Source of the DNA: Lachnospiraceae bacterium UBA1748
GTDB taxonomy: Bacteria; Bacillota; Clostridia; Lachnospirales; Lachnospiraceae
Length of the DNA stretch: 64,000 nt
Direction of reading: 5' to 3'
Assembly: GCA_002314855.1 (NCBI GenBank)
Contig: DCHQ01000039.1
Span: 10,109 to 74,108 of the forward strand
Shown here: positions 17,345 through 25,837 of the stretch, one piece after another
How the letters are laid out: every line of letters begins with the position of its first letter
Position numbering within the stretch: the stretch's first letter is position 1
Program-made: the position numbers and the translations under genes
The notes under the pieces: model-generated
The model's input: only the letters and a program-made list of their open reading frames with translations
Databases searched by the model: none
Told to the model about the DNA's origin: nothing

Positions 17345-19012
17345 ATGGAGCGACTTGTTAGTACTGATTTTTACAATATTTTAAGCCAGATATCAGTTCA
17401 GGAAATGGATCCTGAGAATATTTTTAAGGTTTTTAGAGAAACTATGCCTCGGGTAGCCGTATCGCGAGGGATAGTTCTTCTTCGTGCGACTATGTACGAG
17501 CCAAAAAAGCGTAGTCGTGAAATGAACGTCACTGAGGTTGTTCTCCTTGATGCAAGCGGCGGCGAAGAGACCAATAACATTGAACTCGAGTACGCAACAG
17601 CCAATGGTGGCAGGGTAATAGTAGTATCGGGTATTAAGCGGGATGAAATATGGACTACAGAGTGTAAGGAAGACTGTTATGTTCTATCAAAAGCCATATA
17701 TCTTCTTGTTGGTAGAGCCAAGACTATGAGTAGTCTTTATAACCTGATGTTCTATGATCAGTTAACTGGTATAGCCAATGAAACAGGTCTTAACAGATTT
17801 ATGGGCACGACCATACATAAAGGCAAGTTCACTTCTTATTGCAGTAATTTTCTTAATATCAAGAATATGAAGCTTCTTAACAGCCGTTATGGTGATGCTG
17901 CGGGCAATATAATTATGAACGGTTTTGCCAAAGCGATTGATCAGTTTGCTAGTACCGAGGGCAGTGGTATCGCTGCAAGACTAGGCGGTGATAATTTCCT
18001 TGTTTTTATTTTGCAGGAAAAGGAGGATGAATTCCTTCAGTTCGTAAGTAATATCATTGTGCCTTATGAAGTGGGCGGTGAAAAGCATAATATTAAGGTT
18101 GAATCAAGAGTTGGCTATTATTTTATAAAGGCCGGCGATGGTATTAATGAATGTATGCGTAATGCCGACGTGGCAGTTAAGCTTACAAGAAATAATGATG
18201 GTATCAATGTTATTAAGTTTGAGGAGAGCATGAAGACTCATATGCTCAAGATGAAACAGCTTGAGCAGAATGTACCAGAAGCCATTGCGAATAAAGAATT
18301 TGTTGTTTATTATCAGCCTAAGGTTGATATATCTGATGAAGGCAATTTCAGATTAAATGGTGCCGAGGCGCTTGTCAGATGGGTGAGGGACGGCGAGATG
18401 GTGCCACCAGGTGAATTCGTGCCTGTTCTTGAAAAGAATGGACTTATTTCGCTCATCGACTACTATGTATTTGAGCAGGTATGTATAGATATTAATGACT
18501 GGATTGCGAGAGGTATGACTCCTGTTAAGGTATCATCCAACTTCTCAAGAAGACATCTTCAGGATAAGGACTTTGCTTCCAAGGTTGAGGCTATTATCCG
18601 AAAGCATAATGTGGATACCAAGTATCTTGAAATTGAGATTACAGAATCCTACGAAGATGAAGATATGAATGCATTAATGGCATTTGAAAAGAGCATGCAT
18701 GCAATCGGTGTTCATCTTACTGTTGATGATTTTGGTAATGGATTTTCATCAATCAAGATGATTAAGAACATTGTGGCTGATACTATCAAGCTTGATAAGA
18801 GTATTATCGATGGTATTGGTAATGAAGGTGCGGATGATATTATTGTCAGTCATATCATTCAAATGCTTAACAAGCTTGGTAAGAATATTATTGCTGAGGG
18901 TGTTGAGACCAAAGAGCAGGCTAACTTCTTAAGAGCAAACGGCTGCAACAATATTCAGGGATACCTGTTTGCTAAACCATGTGCAAGGGATGTATTCGAG
19001 TCATACATGTAA
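17345..19012 (+). CDS. Cytoplasmic c-di-GMP phosphodiesterase with degenerate GGDEF (GGDNF) and intact EAL domain
   Basis: The 555-residue product has an unknown N-terminal region (1-125) with no transmembrane segment, a GGDEF-type domain whose signature is LGGDNF (Glu replaced by Asn, so cyclase activity is unlikely), and an EAL domain (about 305-555). The EAL domain keeps catalytic and metal-site motifs: GAEALVRW, EIEITES, VDDFGNG, IKLDKSI, AEGVETKEQ and a final GYLFAKP. It should hydrolyse c-di-GMP, with the GGDNF domain perhaps sensing GTP. The ATG has a strong GGAGGAG site. It lies directly before a MATE exporter gene. It is the first of two EAL proteins here. Confidence 0.9.
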   Translation: MERLVSTDFYNILSQISVQEMDPENIFKVFRETMPRVAVSRGIVLLRATMYEPKKRSREMNVTEVVLLDASGGEETNNIELEYATANGGRVIVVSGIKRDEIWTTECKEDCYVLSKAIYLLVGRAKTMSSLYNLMFYDQLTGIANETGLNRFMGTTIHKGKFTSYCSNFLNIKNMKLLNSRYGDAAGNIIMNGFAKAIDQFASTEGSGIAARLGGDNFLVFILQEKEDEFLQFVSNIIVPYEVGGEKHNIKVESRVGYYFIKAGDGINECMRNADVAVKLTRNNDGINVIKFEESMKTHMLKMKQLEQNVPEAIANKEFVVYYQPKVDISDEGNFRLNGAEALVRWVRDGEMVPPGEFVPVLEKNGLISLIDYYVFEQVCIDINDWIARGMTPVKVSSNFSRRHLQDKDFASKVEAIIRKHNVDTKYLEIEITESYEDEDMNALMAFEKSMHAIGVHLTVDDFGNGFSSIKMIKNIVADTIKLDKSIIDGIGNEGADDIIVSHIIQMLNKLGKNIIAEGVETKEQANFLRANGCNNIQGYLFAKPCARDVFESYM

Positions 19013-19040
19013 ATATGTTATGGCTTTAAGGTAATAAATC

Positions 19041-20411
19041 ATGAAAAAAGACAATAGTATATATAGAAAAGCCCTGCAGCTTGCAGTACCGATGATGATT
19101 CAGAGCGGTATTACCAATGCTGTAGGTCTTGTGGATAACCTTATGGTTGGAAGATTGGGAACGGAGAGTATGACAGCTGTCTCTATTGCGGGACAGCTTA
19201 TCTTTGTTTTCAATCTTGCTGTGTTTGGAGCTTTGTCAGGCCCTGGTATATATGGGGCTCAGTACTACGGACAGGGTAACGACGAAGGTGTTAAAAATGT
19301 ATTTCGATTAAAATGGTGGCTGTCAATGATTATCACGCTGTGTGGTATGGCAGTTCTTTTCTTTTTTAGCAGCAATCTTTTATCGCTGTATTTAAGCGGC
19401 GAGGGTGGAGATATTGATCCTGCTCTTACTCTTTCGCTTGGGCAGCAGTATCTGAATATCATGCTGATAGGTCTGATACCATTTTCAATTACGCAAATAT
19501 ACGCTGGTAGCCTTAGAGAAACAGGTGAGAGTGTGAAGCCGATGGTAGCTGGAGTATGTTCGGTTATTGCCGATGTAGTATTCAACTACCTGCTTATCTA
19601 TGGTAAGTTTGGATTCCCTGAGCTTGGCGTTCGAGGCGCAGCAGTTGCAACTGTCATTGCAAGATTTGTTGAGATGTCGGTTATTGTTGTATGGGCTCAT
19701 AGGGAGAAGATTAAGCATACTTTCCTTATGGGTGTATATCGTACGTTCCTGGTACCGATGGCTATGGCTAAGCCTATTGTCATTAAGGGACTTCCAATAT
19801 TCCTCAATGAGTTTTTATGGGCAGGTGGTATGGCAGCGCTTACTCAGTGCCTTTCAACAAGAGGTCTTGCTGTTGTGGCTGGAACTAATATTTCCAATGC
19901 TATATGTAACCTGTTAAATGTTGTATTTATCGCAATGGGGAATGCTGTAGGTATTATTACGGGGCAGATGCTTGGGGCATCGAAATATGATGAGGCCAAG
20001 AATGGTTCGTTAAAGCTTATGCGCTTTACAGGAGCTTTATGTATTGGTTTATCAGTACTTCTTATATTATTATCGGGATGGTTCCCAACACTATATGATA
20101 CTACTGATGAAGTGCGCCGTTACGGTGCCACATTTATACGTATTACAGCGTGCTTCTTCCCAGTCCAGGGATATCTTAATGCGTTATATTTCACGCTTAG
20201 ATCAGGCGGTAAAACATTTATTACCTTCCTGTTTGACAGTATTTATACCTGGGTAGTTCCTGTTACCATAGCATATACTTTGTGTGTATTTACGCCGCTG
20301 CCTATCTTCACGATATTCATCGTGATTCAGAGCTGTGATATTATCAAGGTTGTTATTGGTTATGTACTTATTCGTAAGGGTATATGGATTACAAACCTGG
20401 TAGTAGAATAA
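19041..20411 (+). CDS. MATE family multidrug/cation exporter
   Basis: The 456-residue protein has about twelve transmembrane segments and MATE features: the N-terminal AVPMMIQSGITNAVGLVDNL (about 15-34), GALSGPGIYGAQYYGQGN, and the repeat-like AMGNAVGIITGQMLGA in the second half. MATE proteins export cationic drugs or metabolites using Na+ or H+. The substrate cannot be told. It begins 28 bases after the EAL gene and is followed 10 bases later by another membrane protein gene, so the three probably form an operon. Confidence 0.92.
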   Translation: MKKDNSIYRKALQLAVPMMIQSGITNAVGLVDNLMVGRLGTESMTAVSIAGQLIFVFNLAVFGALSGPGIYGAQYYGQGNDEGVKNVFRLKWWLSMIITLCGMAVLFFFSSNLLSLYLSGEGGDIDPALTLSLGQQYLNIMLIGLIPFSITQIYAGSLRETGESVKPMVAGVCSVIADVVFNYLLIYGKFGFPELGVRGAAVATVIARFVEMSVIVVWAHREKIKHTFLMGVYRTFLVPMAMAKPIVIKGLPIFLNEFLWAGGMAALTQCLSTRGLAVVAGTNISNAICNLLNVVFIAMGNAVGIITGQMLGASKYDEAKNGSLKLMRFTGALCIGLSVLLILLSGWFPTLYDTTDEVRRYGATFIRITACFFPVQGYLNALYFTLRSGGKTFITFLFDSIYTWVVPVTIAYTLCVFTPLPIFTIFIVIQSCDIIKVVIGYVLIRKGIWITNLVVE

Positions 20412-20421
20412 GGTTAAAAGA

Positions 20422-21708
20422 ATGAGTAAAAATATTAAAGATAGAAAATCTAAAATTAATGAATATACTAAGCTGGCAAGAAAGAGGGAAAAACGTCCTG
20501 ATTATTATGCCAAGGCTCTTAAGGCAACTTGGCTCGATAATGCTCACGGAGGTTTTATCGTTGTCGATATAGTGTGCCTTGTGTTTACGATTATCGCTCT
20601 CGCAGTATACTTCGAAATGGTTGCTGGAACTGGAACAGAATTGGATGAACTTCCATTTAACATTTTTGCGACTATTAGCCTTATTTTTTGGATTCTGTTG
20701 TGCCTGTTTTTACAGTTGTCGTCATGGATTGATCCTTTTCTTAAATTTAATAAAAGCTGTAATTTTTTTAAAGGCTCATGCAGAAGCATGATTGTCATTT
20801 CATGTTGCCTTTTGTTTCCAGAAAAAAAAGATATATTTTCGCTATTTACTATGCTCGGAGCAATCGCATTAATCGCACTTAATATTAAGTGCCTTGCATA
20901 TTTACGCAAGTATAAATTTAATGGGAATTTAAAAGATACATCTGGCAACAGCACTTTGACAGTCACATTAGGCATCGAAATGGTTGTAGCGTTTATACAG
21001 GTATGCCTGACTTTGCGGTGGCTAACGCCTAATTATGAAATTAGTATGGCGAACGTAGCGAGGGTTCTTAGCACTGGAATAATTGATCGGCACATATATA
21101 TGCTTGCTTTTTTCTCAGCACAGGCTGCATTTATTCTTATAATGATAATGTTTTTATTTTACGAAAGAAGTAATATAAAAATGCAGTGCACTATTATTTC
21201 AGCCACTTACGCCTGTGGTTTCAATGTCTTTAGCACTATTGTTGCATCGTCGAAGTCGAGGTATGCGCTGGCGATATATACTGTAGCAATTATTTGTACG
21301 TTTATATCTTATTTGGATGCTTTCATGGTAGCAGTAGGTGCATTTGATCGTAAACGTGACGATGCAGATTCAAAAACTGATGCAGCGGATTCTAAAAGTA
21401 CTAAAGCTGAGAAAAAGAGACGAAGTCCTTTCTTTGAGTATGATATGGTTTTTGAAATGGAGGTGGATGCTCTTCGTGAGGTATACGACGAAGTAATGGG
21501 TGGTGATGACATGGATTATTTTAGAGATATGAATATTACCATTGAAGAGGTTGATAAGTTTACATGTAAGCTAAGCTGCAGGATTAGAAGACCATTTATT
21601 TATAACCTGTCGGCTTATTTTTCAAATATCTATGATAAAAAAGAGGAGCATAGACTTACAAGCGAGCTGATTAGTGAACTACAAAACAGATTGTATGTTG
21701 GAATGTAA
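20422..21708 (+). CDS. Multi-pass membrane protein with conserved C-terminal domain (paralogue of the gene at 5173)
   Basis: The 428-residue product has a basic N-terminus, about seven hydrophobic segments (about residues 40-315), a charged Asp/Lys/Ser linker, and a C-terminal domain of about 90 residues. That domain carries FEYDMVFEMEVDALREVYD and IRRPFIYNLS as in the protein at 5173. The linkers differ in composition but sit at the same place, so the linker is a tether. The ribosome site is weak (AAGG). Family unknown. Confidence 0.75.
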   Translation: MSKNIKDRKSKINEYTKLARKREKRPDYYAKALKATWLDNAHGGFIVVDIVCLVFTIIALAVYFEMVAGTGTELDELPFNIFATISLIFWILLCLFLQLSSWIDPFLKFNKSCNFFKGSCRSMIVISCCLLFPEKKDIFSLFTMLGAIALIALNIKCLAYLRKYKFNGNLKDTSGNSTLTVTLGIEMVVAFIQVCLTLRWLTPNYEISMANVARVLSTGIIDRHIYMLAFFSAQAAFILIMIMFLFYERSNIKMQCTIISATYACGFNVFSTIVASSKSRYALAIYTVAIICTFISYLDAFMVAVGAFDRKRDDADSKTDAADSKSTKAEKKRRSPFFEYDMVFEMEVDALREVYDEVMGGDDMDYFRDMNITIEEVDKFTCKLSCRIRRPFIYNLSAYFSNIYDKKEEHRLTSELISELQNRLYVGM

Positions 21709-21712
21709 ATAT

Positions 21713-21752
21713 AAGTCATCTGGTGAGGTAAACTTACCGGATGACTTTTTTT
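21713..21752 (+). terminator. Terminator before the copper module
   Basis: AAGTCATCTGGT (21713-21724) pairs with ACCGGATGACTT (21736-21747) with one G-T pair, followed by seven T. Confidence 0.92.
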
Positions 21753-21772
21753 ATTGCCTGGGATTTGTTACA

Positions 21773-21801
21773 TTGACATATACCCCCTAGGGGTATACAA
21801 T
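21773..21801 (+). promoter_or_regulatory. csoR-copA promoter with CsoR operator in the spacer
   Basis: TTGACA (21773-21778), 17 bases and TACAAT (21796-21801) form a near-consensus promoter. The spacer is almost filled by the inverted repeat TATACCCC-CTA-GGGGTATA (21779-21797), the GC-tract type of operator bound by copper-sensing CsoR repressors. Bound apo-CsoR would block RNA polymerase; Cu(I) would release it. Confidence 0.9.
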
Positions 21802-21828
21802 GTCTCATATACGAAAGGAAGATTATCT

Positions 21829-22140
21829 ATGTCAGTTAACGAAAATAAATGTCCTATGTGTGCTAAAAAGAAGGAGCGTACTCCTGAGGAGCATAAGGAC
21901 CTAATGAATCGATTAAAGCGTATTGAAGGGCAGGTCAGAGGTGTCCAGAACATGCTTGATAATGATGCGTACTGTCTTGATATCATTACTCAGGTATCTG
22001 CTATTAACGCTGCACTTAACAGCTTTAACAGAGTATTACTTAATAATCACTTACACTCATGTGTGGCTGAGAATATACGCAGCGGCAATGACGAGGTTAT
22101 TGATGAGTTAGGAGTATTATTACAAAAGCTTATTAAGTAA
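21829..22140 (+). CDS. csoR: CsoR family copper-sensing repressor
   Basis: The 103-residue all-helical protein carries the CsoR signature RLKRIEGQVRGV and the Cu(I) ligand triad Cys49, His74 and Cys78. The 25- and 29-residue spacing matches known CsoR proteins. An additional CPMC motif at residues 8-11 is extra and may bind metal. The ATG at 21829 follows AAAGGAAG; upstream in-frame TTG codons lie inside the promoter and cannot be used. It lies directly before copA and behind its own operator, so autoregulation is expected. Confidence 0.93.
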   Translation: MSVNENKCPMCAKKKERTPEEHKDLMNRLKRIEGQVRGVQNMLDNDAYCLDIITQVSAINAALNSFNRVLLNNHLHSCVAENIRSGNDEVIDELGVLLQKLIK

Positions 22141-22172
22141 TGACTTATATATAATATATTCGAGGTTAATTT

Positions 22173-24719
22173 ATGGATAAATACAAAGTAACAGGTATGA
22201 CCTGCGCAGCCTGCGTGGCCAGGGTCGAGGGCACAGTCAGTAAGGTACCTGGTGTTACGAAGTGCGAGGTATCGCTCCTGACTAATTCCATGACAGTAGA
22301 GGGTGATTATAACGTGTCCGATATTATTAAGGCAGTGGACGGCGCCGGCTATAAGGCTGAGAGCCTAAGCGCTGATAATAGCGCTGTTAATAACGTCGAT
22401 ACCCTGGAGGATAAGGAAACGCCTCTAATGGTTAAGAGGCTTATTGCATCAGCCATAGTCACTCTTCTTATTATGTATCTTACTATGGGAAGGGGTATGC
22501 TTGGCCTTCCAGTACCAGCTATACTTAATGAAAATATGGTGGTTTTAGCCATCCTAGAGATGCTCCTTACCATTATAGTAATGATCATTAATAATCGCTT
22601 TTTTGTAAGTGGTTTTAAGTCGGCAATTCATCTTGCCCCTAATATGGATACCCTTGTTGCACTTGGCTCATTTGTATCATTTGCTTACAGTGTGTATGTA
22701 CTGCTTCTAATGGCAGCAGTGCTTGGAACTGATGGCCTAGGCGCAGCAGCGGTTTATACGAATAGTCTGTATTTTGAAAGCGCAGCCATGATTCTTACGC
22801 TTATTACAGTGGGCAAAACCCTTGAAGCCTTCTCTAAGGGCAAGACCACCGATGCGTTAAAGGGACTTATGAAGCTCTCACCAAAATCAGCCACAGTAAT
22901 TCGTTCTGGTAAGGAGGTAACTGTAGAAGCCACTGATGTTATGGTAGGCGATATATTCGTTGTAAGACCTGGCGAGAGCTTGCCCGTGGATGGTATTGTG
23001 CTTGAAGGAAGCAGTGCAGTTGATGAGTCAGCGCTTACTGGTGAAAGCTTGCCAGTTGATAAGGCTACGGGTGATACAGTAAGTTCAGCCACAATTAATC
23101 AGTCAGGATTTTTAAAATGCGAGGCTACGAGAGTAGGAAGCGATACAACTCTGGCCCAGATAATAGAGATGGTTACTAATGCGGCTGCAACCAAGGCACC
23201 TATTGCCAAGCTTGCTGACAAGGTGGCAGGTATATTTGTTCCATGTGTCTTAATGATATCCCTCATAACTTTTATCATATGGATGGTTATTGGCGGCGAC
23301 GTAGCGAGAGCTATTAACTACGCCATATCAGTATTAGTAATTAGCTGTCCTTGTTCCCTTGGACTTGCAACTCCAGTAGCTATTATGGTTGGAAGCGGAG
23401 TGGGAGCCAGAAAAGGTATTTTATATAAAACAGCGGTTTCCCTTGAGCTTGCAGGACGCATTAATATAGTGGCTCTTGATAAAACAGGAACTATTACAGA
23501 AGGTAATCCTAAGGTTACTGATATTATTCCAGCAGGTGAGAAAACTAGCGATGAGCTTATAACAGTTGCCTATAGCCTTGAAGCTTTGTCGGAGCATCCA
23601 TTATCAAAGGCTATTGCTGGATATGCTTCAGATAATGGAGTGAAGCAACTGCCAGCCAGTGATTTTGAGGCCATGCCAGGTAAGGGACTTAGGGCAGTGG
23701 TTGATGGTAAGAACTGTTACGGTGGCAACGCTTTATATATTGGTAGTATGCTTAGTCTAAGCGCGGATATTTTAGCCAGTATGGATAGGCTGTCTGGCGA
23801 AGGCAAGACACCGATTCTATTTTCAAGCGATACTGATGTCCTTGGTATCATAGCAGTAGCTGATACTGTTAGAAATGATGCGGTAGAGGCCGTAAAAGAA
23901 TTAACTGATATGGGAACCACAGTAGTTATGATTACTGGTGATAACGAAAGAACAGCCAGGGCTATAGCTGCGGAGGTAGGGATTGATCACGTGGTATCAG
24001 GAGTACTTCCTGGAGGCAAGGAGCAGGTAATAACTAACCTTCAGAAGTACGGCAAGGTTGCAATGGTCGGAGATGGTATTAATGATGCACCGGCTCTTAT
24101 GAAAGCTGACCTTGGTATGGCAGTAAGCTCTGGTACAGATGTGGCCATAGATGCTGCAGGCGTGGTTATGATGAAGCCTACGCTTCGAAGCATTCCAGCA
24201 GCCATAAGGCTTGGCAGGTTCACGCTTCGTAATATCAGGGAGAACCTGTTCTGGGCATTTTTCTATAACTCCATAGGAATACCACTGGCAGCAGGTGTGT
24301 TCGCTAAGCTTGGTCTTTCTCTTAGCCCGATGTTTGGAGCACTGGCCATGAGCTTATCAAGCTTCTGTGTGGTATCCAATGCTCTTAGACTTAACCTTAA
24401 GGATATATATAATACTAGTAGGGACAGAAAGGTTAAGGGTCCAGAAGTAATACTTGATAGTGATAAAGAAAATTCAAATAATCAAATAAAAGAAAAGGAG
24501 AATATTAAAATGACAAAGACAATTAAAATCGAAGGTATGATGTGTATGCACTGTGAGGCTCATGTAAGAGAGGCTCTTGAGAAGATGGATGCAGTTGCTA
24601 AGGCTGATGTTAGCCACGAAAAAGGAACAGCAGTAGTAGAGCTTACAGGTGATGTTAGTAATGATGCATTAGCTGAGGCAGTAACTAACGCAGGCTATAA
24701 GGTACTTGGAGTTGAATAA
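22173..24719 (+). CDS. copA: Cu(I)-exporting P-type ATPase with N- and C-terminal HMA domains
   Basis: The 848-residue P1B-type ATPase has an N-terminal heavy-metal domain (MTCAAC at about residues 9-14), eight predicted transmembrane helices, TGES in the actuator domain, the Cu(I)-transport motif CPC ([12 protein letters not shown]), DKTGT with the phosphorylated Asp, a SEHPLSKAI His-Pro motif and [10 protein letters not shown]. An unusual C-terminal extension holds a second HMA domain ([11 protein letters not shown]). It pumps Cu(I) out of the cytoplasm. The last 69 codons are preceded by an embedded AAAAGGAG and in-frame ATG (24510) that could give a separate CopZ chaperone. Confidence 0.95.
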   Translation: MDKYKVTGMTCAACVARVEGTVSKVPGVTKCEVSLLTNSMTVEGDYNVSDIIKAVDGAGYKAESLSADNSAVNNVDTLEDKETPLMVKRLIASAIVTLLIMYLTMGRGMLGLPVPAILNENMVVLAILEMLLTIIVMIINNRFFVSGFKSAIHLAPNMDTLVALGSFVSFAYSVYVLLLMAAVLGTDGLGAAAVYTNSLYFESAAMILTLITVGKTLEAFSKGKTTDALKGLMKLSPKSATVIRSGKEVTVEATDVMVGDIFVVRPGESLPVDGIVLEGSSAVDESALTGESLPVDKATGDTVSSATINQSGFLKCEATRVGSDTTLAQIIEMVTNAAATKAPIAKLADKVAGIFVPCVLMISLITFIIWMVIGGDVARAINYAISVLVISCPCSLGLATPVAIMVGSGVGARKGILYKTAVSLELAGRINIVALDKTGTITEGNPKVTDIIPAGEKTSDELITVAYSLEALSEHPLSKAIAGYASDNGVKQLPASDFEAMPGKGLRAVVDGKNCYGGNALYIGSMLSLSADILASMDRLSGEGKTPILFSSDTDVLGIIAVADTVRNDAVEAVKELTDMGTTVVMITGDNERTARAIAAEVGIDHVVSGVLPGGKEQVITNLQKYGKVAMVGDGINDAPALMKADLGMAVSSGTDVAIDAAGVVMMKPTLRSIPAAIRLGRFTLRNIRENLFWAFFYNSIGIPLAAGVFAKLGLSLSPMFGALAMSLSSFCVVSNALRLNLKDIYNTSRDRKVKGPEVILDSDKENSNNQIKEKENIKMTKTIKIEGMMCMHCEAHVREALEKMDAVAKADVSHEKGTAVVELTGDVSNDALAEAVTNAGYKVLGVE
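24510..24719 (+). CDS. copZ: Possible in-frame internal product: CopZ-like copper chaperone
   Basis: Within the 3' end of copA, AAGGAG (24495-24500) stands 9 bases before an in-frame ATG at 24510. The frame encodes a complete 69-residue HMA domain ([15 protein letters not shown], ending in AGYKVLGVE), the usual size of a CopZ chaperone that ferries Cu(I) to CopA. The preceding 30 codons are Lys/Asn/Glu-rich with no domain, like an intergenic region that lost its stop. The locus could therefore make both a fused and a free chaperone. Translation from this start is inferred from the ribosome site only. Confidence 0.55.
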   Translation: MTKTIKIEGMMCMHCEAHVREALEKMDAVAKADVSHEKGTAVVELTGDVSNDALAEAVTNAGYKVLGVE

Positions 24720-24733
24720 TAATTATTACTAAT

Positions 24734-24767
24734 AAAAAATGGCTCTATTGGTTATCCAATAGAGCCA
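24734..24767 (-). terminator. Terminator of the gene at 24752, shared with the copA end
   Basis: TGGCTCTATTGG (24740-24751) pairs with CCAATAGAGCCA (24756-24767). On the minus strand six T follow the stem. On the plus strand the T-run is poor. The minus-strand stop codon lies in the loop. Confidence 0.85.
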
Positions 24768-25189
24768 TTAAAAATTTCTTCACCTGGTGCGATATGTAAA
24801 TCCATATTTTCATCAAAGGCTTTGATAAATGCCTGACTAAATACGTAATATGGACCCTTTTCAAATATTATCTTTCCGACCACGTCGAACATCTTCTCAT
24901 TATCTTCAGCTGAGAAGAATATCATGCTGTTACCAGCACCGTATCCCATACGTTCCAGAACCTCGTCGCGTACACCATTAAGTATTGCCTGCTTGAGAGT
25001 TATCTTACCGTTATTAGTAAGGATTGCATTAAGTCTGCGCTCCTGTGGGATAGGTATATATTCCTCACCAAACATAACAGAGAGTAGTGGAAGTCTGTAG
25101 TTACTCTGGTCAAGAGAAAGACTAAAATCACCGTGCTTTGCACGCTCTATCGCTTCATTTTTAATCCATTCTGCAGTATGTTTCCCCAT
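24752..25189 (-). CDS. Hypothetical cytoplasmic protein
   Basis: The 145-residue product has no signal peptide or transmembrane segment and mixes helices and strands. Its visible features are an N-terminal MGKHTAEWIKNEAIERA helix, a central LRHRR-type basic region absent of known motifs, and a C-terminal acidic tail. The start follows a GGGGGG-type purine tract in TAGGGGGGAAA. It is monocistronic and convergent with copA. I recognise no family. Confidence 0.65.
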   Translation of the reverse strand: MGKHTAEWIKNEAIERAKHGDFSLSLDQSNYRLPLLSVMFGEEYIPIPQERRLNAILTNNGKITLKQAILNGVRDEVLERMGYGAGNSMIFFSAEDNEKMFDVVGKIIFEKGPYYVFSQAFIKAFDENMDLHIAPGEEIFNGSIG

Positions 25190-25261
25190 GATTTTTTCCC
25201 CCCTATGATGTCTTATTATATAATACCATAAGCCAACTTGTCATTATTTTGAAGCAGTCTA

Positions 25262-25270
25262 TGCTATAAT
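25262..25270 (+). promoter_or_regulatory. Extended -10 (TGCTATAAT) six bases before the metallopeptidase ATG
   Basis: TATAAT at 25265-25270 with an upstream TGC lies 6 bases before ATG 25277, with no ribosome site between. Transcription would begin at about the start codon, giving a leaderless mRNA. Confidence 0.45.
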
Positions 25271-25276
25271 AATTTT

Positions 25277-25837
25277 ATGGAAATAAAAATTGTAAGATCA
25301 AGCAGAAAAACAGTCTCTATTCAGATAAATCAGGATTTATCTGTGGTTGTTCGCGCCCCAAGATGGGTATCGAAGAGAGAACTGGATCTTATTATTAAAG
25401 AGAAGGAGCCCTGGATAATAGCGCAGGTCGAAAAGCTTTCAGCGAAAAAGGCTGCTTATGAAGCAAACAGGCCTACGCCGCTGACAACCCTTGAGCTAAA
25501 TGAACTGGCGGACCAGGCCCTTGCAGTAATCCCTGAAAGAGTAAAATACTACGCACCTATAGTAGGCGTTAACTATGGTCGAATCACTATACGAAATCAG
25601 CGTACCAGATGGGGAAGCTGTAGTGGTAAGGGTAACCTTAACTTCAACTGCCTTCTTATGAAAACATCACCTGAGATAATCGATTACGTAGTAGTTCATG
25701 AACTATGCCACCGAAAGGAAATGAATCATTCTGCAGCTTTCTGGAAGCTTGTTGAGAATGTTCTTCCTGATTACCGCGAACGAAGAAAGTGGCTTCGTGA
25801 CCATGGTCAGGAGCTTATGGCTCTTCTTGGCGAGTAG
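25277..25837 (+). CDS. YgjP-type (DUF45) zinc metallopeptidase-like protein
   Basis: The 186-residue product carries VVHELCHRKEMNHSAAFW (about residues 136-153). HExxH gives two zinc ligands and the downstream His of NHS a third, as in the YgjP/WLM-like family. The upstream RWGSCSGKGNLNFN block is the other hallmark of this family. Its substrate is unknown; related proteins are thought to be small intracellular proteases. There is no signal peptide. There is no ribosome site, but a TATAAT lies 6 bases upstream. The 3' end overlaps the convergent EAL gene by 23 bases. Confidence 0.88.
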   Translation: MEIKIVRSSRKTVSIQINQDLSVVVRAPRWVSKRELDLIIKEKEPWIIAQVEKLSAKKAAYEANRPTPLTTLELNELADQALAVIPERVKYYAPIVGVNYGRITIRNQRTRWGSCSGKGNLNFNCLLMKTSPEIIDYVVVHELCHRKEMNHSAAFWKLVENVLPDYRERRKWLRDHGQELMALLGE

